From Halisarca cf. caerulea (lineage: Eukaryota; Porifera; Demospongiae; Chondrillida; Halisarcidae): a DNA stretch of 10,000 nucleotides. The stretch is taken from assembly GCA_963170055.1 (NCBI GenBank), contig CAUJGJ010000065.1, forward strand, positions 1,432,501-1,442,500, in the 5' to 3' direction. Positions 1 to 7,786 of the stretch are shown in pieces (the first letter of the stretch is position 1; every line of letters starts with the position of its first letter). The notes beneath the pieces are model-generated. The model had not been told where the DNA came from. It saw nothing but the letters and a program-made list of their open reading frames with translations, and did not search any database. The translations under genes were made by a program, and so were the position numbers.

Positions 1-129
1 AGCCTGGTGTGCGTGCTGTCCATGGCCAGAAGTAGCCTGGTGTGCGTGCTGTTCATGGCCAGAAGTAGCCGGGTGTGCGTGCTGTTCATGGCCAGAAGTA
101 GCCGGGTGCTTGTGCATGCTGTTCATGCT

Positions 130-132
<3 letters not shown>
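1..132. repeat. 33-bp minisatellite, cut by the window edge
   Basis: Three 33-bp units start at 1, 34 and 67, followed by a diverged partial unit from 100. Each unit reads roughly AGCC(T/G)GGTGTGCGTGCTG followed by a CATGGCCAGAAGT end. Units differ by single substitutions (CCTGG to CCGGG, GTCC to GTTC). Because 33 is a multiple of three, one frame stays open and reads as an 11-residue repeat (VCVLFMARSSR), but I see no exon signals around it and treat it as non-coding. The array probably extends left beyond the window. Confidence 0.9.

Positions 133-181
<49 letters not shown>
133..181. repeat. (AT)n microsatellite
   Basis: An uninterrupted AT dinucleotide run of about 24 units, directly between the 33-bp minisatellite and a palindrome. 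Such tracts melt easily and can extrude as cruciforms. Its exact length should be treated with caution, since assemblies often miscount it. Confidence 0.95.
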
Positions 182-182
<1 letters not shown>

Positions 183-221
183 CGTTACATGAGTTTGATG
201 AACATCAAACTCATGTTACGT
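182..221. repeat. 40-bp near-perfect palindrome (hairpin/cruciform)
   Basis: The arms are 182-200 and 203-221, separated by only two bases (AA). Pairing is 18 of 19, with the single mismatch at 186/217. The inner twelve pairs are perfect: ATGAGTTTGATG against CATCAAACTCAT. It abuts the (AT)n tract. There is no T-run after it, so it does not look like a Pol III or bacterial-type terminator. It could be the core of a foldback element or simply an unstable palindrome. Confidence 0.9.
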
Positions 222-239
222 GATCTTTTCATTTTTGTG

Positions 240-318
240 CCTCATTGGGTGTATCCTGCACCCTAGTGTTTATACATGTGTGCACGTTAAATATGGATTG
301 ATTGATTGATTGATTGAT
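240..318 (+). repeat. Short stem-loop plus (GATT)n tail, possible retroelement 3' end
   Basis: A 5-bp stem (GGGTG 247-251 with CACCC 259-263, 7-nt loop) is followed about 30 bases later by a tetranucleotide run of about 5.5 GATT units (296-318). A small 3' hairpin followed by a simple 4-bp tail is the way many CR1/L2/RTE-type LINEs and their SINEs end. I see no reverse-transcriptase sequence, no Pol III A/B boxes and no target-site duplication, so the mobile-element reading is inference; the tandem repeat itself is certain. Confidence 0.45.
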
Positions 319-1076
319 ATATTATGGAAGAGAAATGTCATTAAATTTCATGACATACAAGTACACTCGGACACAGGTATAAAAACATGCGTGAGGGGCA
401 TAAAAGTGCCTGGCAAGTGAGAGCATGAGACATGTGTGAGGTTATATGTAAATATAACTGAGTATAAGTGAAGGTGAAGAGAGCCTACTTACGTACTAGT
501 GACAATTACATGAATCAACTGGTGAATAATGTGAAATAGTTAACTAAAAGTGCAAAGTATAAGCATGAACATTCTTGCAGTGGTAATGCCTAAATTAGAC
601 CCTAAAACCCATGTTAGCTCTACATGTGAGTGAATATTATAGCGATATATATGGGAGCAAGTGGATCGAGTGTGGCCATGTATGGTATACGTAGATGCCA
701 TCGTTGTGTGACGTATTGGTTTCCATGAAGACGGTGTCGTCAGTGCACGCTGTCTGCCACCTTAGACTCGTGGGTAATAACGATATTCATAGATAAATAG
801 AAAGATGGAGATTTATACGTAGGAGGTCGATTTGCCGTAATTTGCAAGGACAGCTATTTCCAGGAGAGTGCAAGCAGGACCTATCTAGAAATCACCAGGA
901 AGTTGTGGGACAAAGGCCATTTGAACAATTCTGCAGCTACATCTTGTGCGCTTCTTCTCTACCCCTTTGTAACCGCACTGATTCAGCCACAGCCCGTTCG
1001 AGCAAAGGTCGATCTGAAGACGATTGTAACACCAGCTTTTCATTTATGAACGGGACCGACTAACTGAAGGGTAATC
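319..1076 (+). promoter_or_regulatory. Upstream region, presumed promoter and 5' UTR
   Basis: This is 758 bases of single-copy, mostly AT-leaning sequence with no tandem repeat and no convincing exon. By position it should contain the transcription start and 5' UTR of the gene beginning at 1077. An ATATATA stretch lies near 644-652 and an ATTGG (inverted CCAAT) near 715, but neither is at a distance that can be judged without knowing the start site. A frame stays open over about 842-1063, but it has no ATG near its beginning and no coding-like composition. Confidence 0.4.
1046..1063 (+). promoter_or_regulatory. Short upstream ORF (5 codons + stop)
   Basis: ATG AAC GGG ACC GAC TAA (MNGTD) ends 13 bases before the main ATG at 1077. 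If the 5' UTR reaches this far, ribosomes would meet this ATG first. Its context (TTT before the ATG, A after) is weaker than the main start, so leaky scanning or reinitiation is possible. It is functional only if the transcript starts upstream of 1046, which the sequence does not show. Confidence 0.35.
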
Positions 1077-1112
1077 ATGGCGGAGCTGTCTTATAATTCT
1101 TCAGATGAAGAG
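1077..1112 (+). CDS. Exon 1 (first coding exon) of an unrecognised acidic protein
   Basis: ATG followed by 11 codons gives MAELSYNSSDEE, then the donor GAG|GTAAGA, a near-ideal 5' splice site. The ATG has A at -3 and G at +4, a strong Kozak context, and ATGGCGG at the start codon resembles the YY1-type motif common at metazoan 5' ends. The exon ends in phase 0. The next block that accepts phase 0 and stays open with good splice sites is 9333-9584, and the join reads SDEE|VDDL. The serine in SDEE fits the casein kinase 2 consensus. I do not recognise the protein. An additional exon inside the long intron cannot be excluded. A short first coding exon followed by a very long first intron is normal in animals. 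Confidence 0.7.
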
Positions 1113-1808
1113 GTAAGATACGAAATAAACTGTTTTGTCTGTAATGGTTGTTAGCGCTGAGCGGGTGAATAAGTCTTACTTGTTCTGGGAAGTCCACAAG
1201 GACTTCTGTGTAGTCCTGCCTCAGGAGTTCTTAACTGCTACCTACGTGCGAAGAAGAACGACATTAGACTGTTACTCCTTCGAATAAAGATTATAGTGGG
1301 CGTTTTCTTCTTGTGAAGTGTTTTAGCCGGGCTCGTGTGTCGTCGTGTGTACAGTTGATATGCGTGTCAGTGTGTAGGCAGGTCGTCTGGCTAGTGTTGC
1401 TTGTGTATGTGGCCGAGAGATGTTGTTAGGCGTGCGAGGAATCCGGTGGGATGCTCGCTATCAGTTTGTACATTGTTGAGGCCTTTATTCACCCGCCCAA
1501 CGTGGATCACTTGATACGTGTTTGAACGAAAACACAATTACATGAGGTATGTCGTGATCTTATGTGTTGGTTGATAGCCCTGTGTAGTGGGCATCATTGC
1601 TCAGTTAGTACTGGTGGTAGTAGAGTATAGTGAGTAGAGGTTTCTGTCCCATTTACTCCTGTAAAGTGTGTAGTTCGTAGGGTTTTTTCCTACTGGTGCT
1701 GTTTGTTGCTTGGATTGTTTTGGAGCTGGGTAAGTGTGGGCTGTGGGGTACAAGTACCAGACGTTAGGTGTCTCCTGCTTATCGGGCTCGTTCCTGCAAT
1801 CCAACATC

Positions 1809-1812
<4 letters not shown>

Positions 1813-1864
<52 letters not shown>

Positions 1865-1882
1865 TGTGTGTGTGTGTGTGTG
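1813..1882 (+). repeat. (TG)n microsatellite with one interruption
   Basis: About 70 bp of TG repeats with one TATG interruption near 1857. A shorter GT patch lies at about 1921-1935. The alternating purine-pyrimidine run can adopt Z-DNA; in the transcript the UG repeat is the type bound by TDP-43 and CELF proteins in animals. Confidence 0.95.
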
Positions 1883-2224
1883 CATAGACTATCTATATTA
1901 TGTAGTTTAGAGTATCTATGGTGTGTGTGTGTGTGCCCTCATTTACATACATAGTTTGAGTATTAATTTTTTGGGTATCTATACCAAATGTAAATGCCAT
2001 TATGTAGAGTGTAGATATGTAGTGACTACCACTCAGCTTGTTGTGTTTGGAGTCAGTGAGCAGTTGGTACGAGAGAAGTGTGAGTGTAGATATTGATGTA
2101 GTGTGCATCTGTGACTTTGTTGGGTGCCACAGTTGGTTGGTTTTTTGTAGATGGTTGAGGATTTCTCTGGTAATTCTTTTCCTCTCAGTAGCTCGCTAGC
2201 TCTCCTTACAGCATCCTTTCTGTT

Positions 2225-2225
<1 letters not shown>

Positions 2226-2266
<41 letters not shown>
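2226..2266 (+). repeat. (CA)n microsatellite
   Basis: A pure 41-bp CA run, opposite in strand sense to the TG tracts on either side (1813-1882 and 2575-2637). In the nascent intron RNA this CA stretch is complementary to either neighbour. CA-rich intronic RNA is the known ligand of hnRNP L. Confidence 0.95.
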
Positions 2267-2269
<3 letters not shown>

Positions 2270-2572
2270 TTTTAACTCTCACACGGTTGTTTGCCTTTGT
2301 GTTTCACACAGCTGCATCCGTTCCCTCACTGTGTTAGTTCCTTTGTGTTGTCATGTATGCATGTGTACTTTATACACAACCAATATCTTTGTGTGTGTGC
2401 GCGCATACATGTATTTGTGTGTCAGTGTTATGTGTATTATGCTCATCTATGTATGTTGTATTTCACACAAGTTCTGGGACGTAATATATATTTCACGGAC
2501 ATACATATGTTGAGCCATTGTTCGTGTTGTAGATGTTCTATCCCTGTGGGTTGGGGTCGGCCCTTGCTGACA

Positions 2573-2574
<2 letters not shown>

Positions 2575-2637
<63 letters not shown>
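2575..2637 (+). repeat. (TG)n microsatellite
   Basis: An uninterrupted 63-bp TG run between single-copy flanks. The flanking 2267-2574 segment is GT-rich, with scattered TGTGTG words, and looks like decayed repeat. Confidence 0.95.
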
Positions 2638-2638
<1 letters not shown>

Positions 2639-3066
2639 GTGCTGAATATAGACTACATCTGTTGCCTGTGTTTGCAAACAAACACATTTTGCACACGTAC
2701 TGAGTGTTGTGATTCCCTAATCAGTACAGATTCAGTGTGCGCTCACATGTGCCCCATCAGAGGCGATTTCTCTGTTTAACATACGTACTGGTGTCTACTA
2801 GTGTCTTATCCTACGTACATACGTACATATGCAATAATATTTCTACTTACGTTTCATGCTTACATGCTTTTGTACCTGTACAGTCTGAGATAGTGGTAGA
2901 GTATTGCATCGGTAGTCCTTGCCTGTTGGAAATTACACTGGTGTGTATCTATGGAGGAAGTGCGTATGTATATACGTACTTGTGACGGTAGCAATGTATG
3001 GAAGACGTGTGTGATCTTACAAAGCAGCTCCCTTGCAGTGCACCCGTACCTACGTATGTGTGTGTC

Positions 3067-3255
3067 ATAGCGGCTACCTATCTACGTATGTATAGCATCC
3101 GCCTCTCCATAGCAACCACCCACGTACATACGCACGTATCTATAGCAGCCATCTGTCTGTAGCAGCCATTTGCCCCTGGTAGCCATCTGCCTATACAGCC
3201 ATCTGTCTGTGCAGCCACCTGTCGTAGCAGCTGGCTGTATCAGGCATCTGTCTAT
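3067..3255 (+). repeat. Degenerate tandem repeat of AGC(A)GCCATCTGTCTG-like units
   Basis: The words TAGCAGCCATCTGTCTG, AGCCATCTGCCTAT, AGCCATCTGTCTGT, AGCCACCTGTCG and AGGCATCTGTCTATAG recur every 15-20 bases from about 3142 to 3255. More diverged copies (TAGCGGCTACCTAT, TAGCATCCGCCT, TAGCAACCACC) precede them from 3067, interrupted by ACGTATG and ACGTACATACGCACGTAT words. Unit length is irregular, so this looks like an old, decayed minisatellite. Confidence 0.6.
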
Positions 3256-3779
3256 AGTGATCTTCTGCGTATGTGTAATGCCAAGTGCAATACACTTGTG
3301 TGCAAACCCCTACACTTCTTAATTTCCTAGATTTTGTTAATCATTCTTGCATGGTTTGTAAGACTACACAGCGTAAATTTTCCCGCAATTCTGTTGAAGA
3401 TTAAATAGTGAGAAAGAATTTCCAGTGTCTGTATCTTTTGTCACCATTCGTGGGAATAGAACAAGGAGGTTTTACTCTTACAAATGCTGCATACGTAGCC
3501 AGGAACAGCTGCAACACCTCATACACATGTTGGTTCTTTTCGGGTTTATGTCTGGTAGATTGGAGCATGATGTACAGCATTGTATGTAGAACAAAGCCCT
3601 CTTAAGCCCATACATGGAGAGGAGTGGTGGTGTGTCCAGTAACCATGGGTAATCCCATATACCCTGTACTGGTGTGTGTACATACATAGTGCTGGCTGGC
3701 CTATGTGACAATGACATTCATGGATAGCATAATGAGATTCATAGCCATGCAAACATTCCAGACCACCCTGACTGTTTAT

Positions 3780-3950
3780 CCACATAATTTGATTTGATTA
3801 AGTAGTAGGACATAAATCAGGAAATCCTAGTTTGTTATACTGTATTATTTTTAGTACAATACACTACTATATTATTATATAATTTTGTATTATTTTTGTA
3901 TTATTATTAGATTATTGCTTTATTATTCTATTATAATATCCGCATTGTCT
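3780..3950. repeat. AT-rich stretch with TTA/ATT low complexity
   Basis: Strongly AT-rich sequence made of TATTATTTTT-like and TTATTATTAG-like words, with little G or C between about 3835 and 3940. It is simple sequence, with no coding sign. Confidence 0.7.
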
Positions 3951-4116
3951 GCAGTGCTAGGTAATTGCCCATGGCCTAATGGAAATCGTGGGAGGTCTTG
4001 CTGTTTGTTTGTTTTAATTGTCAATTTTGTTTTTCATAATAACAAGTATGTACCTTCGAACTTGTATGAAGAGTGGTTTACTATGTAGTGATGTAGTTGA
4101 AATACCAGTGATATCA

Positions 4117-4202
4117 TGTGTGTGTGTTCGTGTGTGTGTATGCATGCATGTGTGCGTGTGTGTGTGTGTGTGCCTGTGCCTATGCTTGTGCCTGTGCCTG
4201 TG
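4117..4202 (+). repeat. Imperfect (GT)n followed by (TGTGCC)n hexamers
   Basis: GT repeats with TTC, ATGCATGCATG and GCG interruptions run to about 4171. They pass into four or five TGTGCC-type hexamers (TGCCTGTGCC, TATGCTTGTGCC, TGTGCCTGTG). The change from dinucleotide to hexanucleotide periodicity suggests secondary repeat formation from a mutated GT tract. Confidence 0.8.
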
Positions 4203-4389
4203 TTCTGCCTGTGCATATGTATGTTGACGCAGTAGCAAGCCTGTGCCTCTCACAATGATTTAGGGGAAAGACTCATTACAGTGTTACTCAATCGAAGATC
4301 AGTAATAAGATACAAAAATCCAGCTAAAAGTTTATACTTAGTCTACTGTAAATTCCTAACTAGCTACTAGATAATAATGTTTCTTTCAG

Positions 4390-4476
4390 CTGATGTAGCC
4401 TCGGACACAGGGTTATTGGGGACTCCTCTGACAGTACAGAGTCTGCAGCTGGGTTTAGTTCCTTGTACCTGGCTAG
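4390..4476 (+). other. Candidate cassette exon in intron 1, not translatable in the expected phase
   Basis: A strong acceptor (TGTTTCTTTCAG ending 4389) and a possible donor (GGCTAG|GTAGGG at 4477) enclose 87 bases, a multiple of three. A second acceptor (CGGACACAG ending 4410) would give 66 bases. Exon 1 ends in phase 0, and in that frame the 87-base form gives Leu-Met-stop while the 66-base form hits TGA in its seventh codon. Inclusion would therefore truncate the protein. Another frame reads GDSSDSTESAAGFSSLYLA, which looks protein-like but is unreachable from exon 1. Either this is a poison exon or exon decoy, or it belongs to a transcript with a different first exon, or it is chance. Confidence 0.2.
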
Positions 4477-4710
4477 GTAGGGTGGGTGGATGACAGCAGG
4501 GCTAGGCAGGGTGGGTGGATGACTGCAGGGCTAGGTAGGGTGGGTGGATGACAGCAGGGCTAGGCAGGGTGGGTGGATGACAGCAGGGCTAGGCAGGGTG
4601 GGTGGATGACAGCAGGGCTAGGCAGGGTGGGTGGATGACTGCAGGGCTAGGCAGGGTGGGTGGATGACAGCAGGGCTAGGCAGGGTGGGTGGATGACAGC
4701 AGGGCTAGGC
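4471..4710 (+). repeat. 29-bp G-rich minisatellite, 8 units plus a partial
   Basis: Units start at 4471, 4500, 4529, 4558, 4587, 4616, 4645 and 4674, with a partial unit at 4703. The unit is GGCTAGG(T/C)AGGG followed by TGGGTGGATGAC(A/T)GCAG. Only two positions vary: T in units 1 and 3 at the first, and T in units 2 and 6 at the second. Near-identity implies recent expansion. Runs such as GCAGGGTGGGTGG resemble the G-rich core of hypervariable vertebrate minisatellites and could form G-quadruplexes on the sense strand. The 29-bp period does not preserve a reading frame. Confidence 0.97.
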
Positions 4711-5278
4711 ATGTTAAGAGGCTTGGTCAATGGCTAGACTAGTGAACACTCCAGGTAACTGCAGCTGCTAATTTGCATAAGGGTTCTCCATTCTGCAAGT
4801 TACCATACTCAAACCTATAGACTGTCTTCTTCCTCTATACACCCTTTATATCGTTTCTATCATCTTCTTCATGTGGTCGTGGCGCTCTTCATGCAATTTC
4901 CATTTCTTTAGTTTCTCAGCCACACGTGGTGGACCGCCATTTTCTTCTTACGTCATCCAACCCATGCTGATTCTGATGCTGATTGAACCCTGGTATGCTT
5001 ACTGCAGAATCGCCAACAGAATGGTGGGGTAGGGAAGGAACAGTTGCATGCTAGCATGTTGTATGTGTACACTCTGGGTTCCATGTTCTCATGACAAAAC
5101 CCAATTTTCTGCAATTGTCTGTGGGGTCACGGCTAATGTGGCTTCAATTGTCAATTTTACTCACATCAGGAAGGATTAGAAATATAATATATTGGTAGTT
5201 GCTGGTAAGTGTACCTGCAGCTGACTTCAGACTGTCTAGACTGAAATCAATTTCTTGTGATTATTTTTGCTGTTGACG
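4711..5278 (+). other. Single-copy intron segment, no supported gene
   Basis: I see no tandem repeat or convincing exon. A good-looking acceptor (TTAGTTTCTCAG ending 4919) and donor-like CTG|GTATGC (4993) bound 73 bases. The frame that is open there does not match the phase of exon 1, and the phase-0 frame stops at TGA. Within it, CGCCATTTT and TTACGTCA lie 10 bases apart near 4936-4953. They resemble a reverse-strand YY1-like site and a CRE-like site, but nothing else supports a promoter. Confidence 0.4.
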
Positions 5279-5337
<59 letters not shown>

Positions 5338-5351
5338 TGTGGTGTGTATGT

Positions 5352-5412
<61 letters not shown>

Positions 5413-5426
5413 ATGTGTATGTGTAC
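5279..5426 (+). repeat. Long compound (GT)n microsatellite
   Basis: About 130 bp of GT repeats from 5279, broken by ATGTGTGTGTGG and TATGTGG near 5331-5353, then GCATGTGTATGTG at the end. It is among the longest simple repeats in the window and a likely site of length polymorphism and assembly error. Confidence 0.95.
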
Positions 5427-5551
5427 TTGAGCATACTAAACTATGTGCTGAACTTGTTTTAACCAGTCAGTACAAGATTCTTATGTGCTTGTTCAAAATG
5501 CATAGAATGCTGGACAGCCCAATGTGCATTCATGTAGTGTACAGACTGTTG

Positions 5552-5659
5552 GTACGGACGTACATACGTACAATATACGTATATGTGTGTGTGTATGTAT
5601 GCATGTATTTACATGTACATACGTATTGCGTACACATGTATGTACGGACGTATGTACTC
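5552..5659 (+). repeat. ACGTA-rich segment with a direct and an inverted repeat
   Basis: GTACGGACGTA occurs at 5552-5562 and again at 5642-5652. Between them lie roughly inverted sequences (CGTACAATATACGTATA at 5567-5583 against ACATACGTATTGCGTA at 5617-5632) around a GT/ATGC spacer. The symmetry is imperfect and made of low-complexity TACGTA words, so only the repeat itself is claimed. Confidence 0.55.
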
Positions 5660-5687
5660 GCCCTATGCTTGAAAGTAGTTTGCAATT

Positions 5688-5739
5688 CCAACACGTGTGT
5701 GTGGTGTATGTCCACACGTGTGTGTGTGGTGTATGTCCA

Positions 5740-5790
<51 letters not shown>

Positions 5791-5793
5791 CCA

Positions 5794-5860
<67 letters not shown>

Positions 5861-5867
5861 TGTATGT
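5688..5867 (+). repeat. Compound repeat: GTATGTCCACACGTGTG blocks alternating with (GT)n
   Basis: The word GTATGTCCACACGTGTGTG starts at 5706, 5731 and 5785, with a partial copy (CCAACACGTGTG) at 5688. The blocks are separated by GT runs of increasing length, the last about 65 bp. Each block contains the palindrome CACACGTGTG with an E-box-like CACGTG core. It looks like a higher-order repeat whose internal GT tracts have expanded independently. Confidence 0.85.
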
Positions 5868-6193
5868 ACCGATCCCCGTTCATGCATGTGACCACATGTT
5901 GTTGTCGTGAGCACATGTCAGTATGTAAGGTATGTACCATCCTCACCTGTTGACTGTTGACGGCATGTGCTGGAGTGTTTCTGTCACTTCTCGGCAATGC
6001 TGCTATTTCCCTTTGCCCGCATGTCGATCATAGCATTCGATCCTTGTCGTCCACATCTTGGAGGAACGTAGATACGTAAACACATGTGCGTAGTGCGTAC
6101 ATTAGGGATTGGAATTGAAGGGTGCTTACGTATGTGTGCAGGTACAGGTTCCCCACACCTACACCACCCCGTACCATTTTCCTACAGATACCT
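5868..6193 (+). other. Single-copy intron segment
   Basis: I see no gene or tandem repeat here. ACGTA-type words recur (ATACGTA near 6071, TTACGTATG near 6127). The 3' end is C-rich and leads into a poly-C run. Confidence 0.5.
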
Positions 6194-6215
6194 CCCCCCC
6201 CCCCCCCCCCCCCCC
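6194..6215 (+). repeat. Poly-C run (22 C)
   Basis: Twenty-two consecutive C after CCTACAGATACCT. Homopolymers of this length are error-prone in every sequencing chemistry. On the complementary strand it is a G22 run that can form a quadruplex. Confidence 0.9.
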
Positions 6216-6630
6216 TGTGACAATGTCTAAATTGAAGCTACATACGTACATACGTAAGTGTGCTTAGGTGAATGGGGTGCCTGGCAGAAATCGTGCTTTG
6301 TAGCACATTGTTGACAGACCACCACAATATGGCGGGTATTTTTTAGGGGTAGAAGAATTGTAGTTTTTGTGGTTGGAAAGGGAGCCACGAAATATTTACT
6401 CACAAAAGTTAGTATTACTGCAATTTTTATTATCCTTCCGACGTGAACCATGAGTTTTTTACCATGAATAATCCAAATTTTTGGCATCCAGGAAAATTCC
6501 TCCCCTCAAAGAATACCCTCCATATGGTATGTTAGTACTTCATCTATGTATTTCTGGCAAGTCTCACTCACAGGAGTGTGTTGTGTGTCTTTGACCAATT
6601 TCCTTGAAGTACGTACATACGTACCTACTT
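6216..6630 (+). other. Single-copy intron segment
   Basis: No supported gene. An ATGGCGGG at 6329 opens only a 5-codon frame. ACGTACATACGTA words occur at 6244-6256 and 6611-6624, the latter just before the 34-bp array. No splice-site pair frames an open block. Confidence 0.5.
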
Positions 6631-6764
6631 ACCTTTGATGTCCCCTGTCTCACATGCTTTACTCACCTTTGATGTCCCCTGTCTCGCATGCTTTACTCAC
6701 CTTTGATGTCACCTGTCTCGCATGCTTTACTCACCTTTGATGTCCCCTGTCTCACATGCCTTAC
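6631..6764 (+). repeat. 34-bp minisatellite, 4 units
   Basis: Units start at 6631, 6665, 6699 and 6733 and read ACCTTTGATGTCCCCTGTCT followed by C(A/G)CATGCTTTACTC. Variation is limited to a few positions (CACATG/CGCATG, CCCCTG/CACCTG, CTTT/CCTT in the last unit). It is probably a recently duplicated array. No frame or splice evidence suggests it is coding. Confidence 0.95.
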
Positions 6765-6991
6765 CTCCTACGTCACTTGGTGGCATGAGAAGAAATCTCA
6801 TGGAAGCAGATTTCGAACTCAATTGAAATAAGTATGTGCTACATGTGTTATGGTCAGAAAATTTAGATTTGCCGAATATTTTGCATATCTGTCCAGAACT
6901 GAGCAATATTTTTCACTTACACGCACTTGTGTAGATGGCTGTGTACAGATGTCAGTGAGGGTACGCATTAGCCGTACACTTGTATCTCAAT
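6765..6991 (+). other. Single-copy intron segment between repeats
   Basis: Contains an imperfect dyad near 6784-6806 (GAGAAGAAATCTC, TTC...GAA words) and no supported gene. A frame is open from 6850 for about 130 bases, then runs into the CA tract, and has no splice-site support. Confidence 0.4.
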
Positions 6992-7003
6992 CACACACAC
7001 ACG

Positions 7004-7054
<51 letters not shown>

Positions 7055-7059
7055 GCATG

Positions 7060-7105
<46 letters not shown>
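6992..7105 (+). repeat. Long (CA)n microsatellite with CG interruptions
   Basis: About 114 bp of CA repeats, interrupted by CGCACGCAC near 7002 and CGCGCATGCACGCAC at about 7052-7066. The sense strand is CA, opposite to the GT tracts at 5279-5426 and 5688-5867 upstream. Confidence 0.95.
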
Positions 7106-7109
<4 letters not shown>

Positions 7110-7437
7110 CTGTGTGTGGATGACTGATGGATTCCAGTGGTCACTTTTGGTGTTTCACATGATAATGATAAACTGGAGGGGAGCTGTAAGCATCTATTCA
7201 TGGTGGAAACATCGATCAATCGCATTATAATAATCCAACTTCCCCTAATTTGATAGTCTGTACCAAAGGTGATAGGGAGGTATGTAGACATTGGTTGACT
7301 CTGTCCCAACAATGGGTGTACTGTACTCCCCACGTGGGACAATGGTGAGCTGGTGACTATGAGAATGGGAGGATTAGAGTGTGCGTGTGTGTGCAAGTAC
7401 ATATAGAAGGAATTGTTATATGGTGGAATTCACCATT
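7106..7437 (+). other. Single-copy intron segment
   Basis: I see no gene or repeat beyond short GT words at 7110-7117 and 7381-7393. CCCACGTGGG at 7329-7338 is a perfect 10-bp palindrome around an E-box core. Confidence 0.5.
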
Positions 7438-7462
7438 CACACACACACACACACACACACAC
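7438..7462 (+). repeat. Short (CA)n run
   Basis: A 25-bp CA run introducing the C-rich minisatellite; degenerate CACTTTCACCTCC-like words follow at 7470-7515. Confidence 0.9.
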
Positions 7463-7530
7463 CATATCCACATACACTTTCACCTCCTCACACACCTACC
7501 ACACACCCACTTTCTGCTGCACCCCCACAC

Positions 7531-7786
7531 ACTTTCACCTTCCCTCCTGCTGCACCCACACACACACTTTCACCTTCCCTCCTGCTGCACTCACACACGC
7601 ACACTTTCACCTTCCCTCCTGCTGCACCCACACACCCACTTTCACCTTCCTTCCTGCTGCACCCACACACCCACTTTCACCTTCCTTCCTGCTGTACCAA
7701 CACACACACACTTTCACCTTCCCTCCTGCTGCACCCACACACCCACTTTCACCTTCCCTCCTGCTGCACCCACACACACACTTTCA
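7531..7786 (+). repeat. 35-37-bp C-rich minisatellite, 7 units
   Basis: ACTTTCACC starts at 7531, 7566, 7603, 7638, 7673, 7710, 7745 and 7780, giving spacings of 35 or 37. The unit is ACTTTCACCTTCC(C/T)TCCTGC followed by TGCACCCACACAC(A/C)C; the 2-bp difference comes from the CA stretch inside each unit. All three plus frames are open for about 180 codons because the unit has no stop in any frame. This gives FHLPSCCTHT-, TFTFPPAAPT- and LSPSLLLHPH-type peptides, a composition artefact rather than evidence of coding. Confidence 0.95.

Noticed and set aside
1..192. 11-residue protein repeat (VCVLFMARSSR)
   Set aside because: The frame is open only because the 33-bp unit is a multiple of three; it ends in the (AT)n tract and lacks exon signals.
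842..1063. 73-codon open frame just upstream of exon 1
   Set aside because: It does not start with ATG, and the only in-frame ATG near its end gives 5 codons. More likely 5' UTR.
1189..1206. Hairpin GAAGTCC-ACAA-GGACTTC as an RNA gene or terminator
   Set aside because: A 7-bp stem alone is weak, lies inside intron 1, and is not followed by a T-run or flanked by miRNA-length pairing.
3067..3255. CRISPR-like or tRNA-cluster repeats
   Set aside because: Unit length and spacing are irregular, there are no unique equal-length spacers, and no tRNA A/B boxes. The regular arrays elsewhere are contiguous tandem repeats without spacers.
3478..3785. Overlapping minus-strand frames of about 79 codons
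   Set aside because: Two frames overlap, neither has a recognisable domain or splice context, and this length is expected by chance in 10 kb.
4914..4960. Possible internal promoter (YY1-like CGCCATTTT and CRE-like TTACGTCA close together)
   Set aside because: Two short motifs alone are expected by chance; no open first exon with a donor follows on either strand.
4920..4992. Possible exon (TTTCTCAG acceptor, CTG|GTATGC donor) with an open frame TRGGPPFSSYVIQP
   Set aside because: The open frame does not match the phase of exon 1, the phase-0 frame has a stop, and its 73-base length would shift the frame into exon 2.
5267..5997. Long open frames on both strands (up to 228 codons) of Cys-Val or His-Thr repeats
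   Set aside because: They are translations of GT/CA microsatellites, which lack stops in every frame. No splice or start evidence and no conserved domain.
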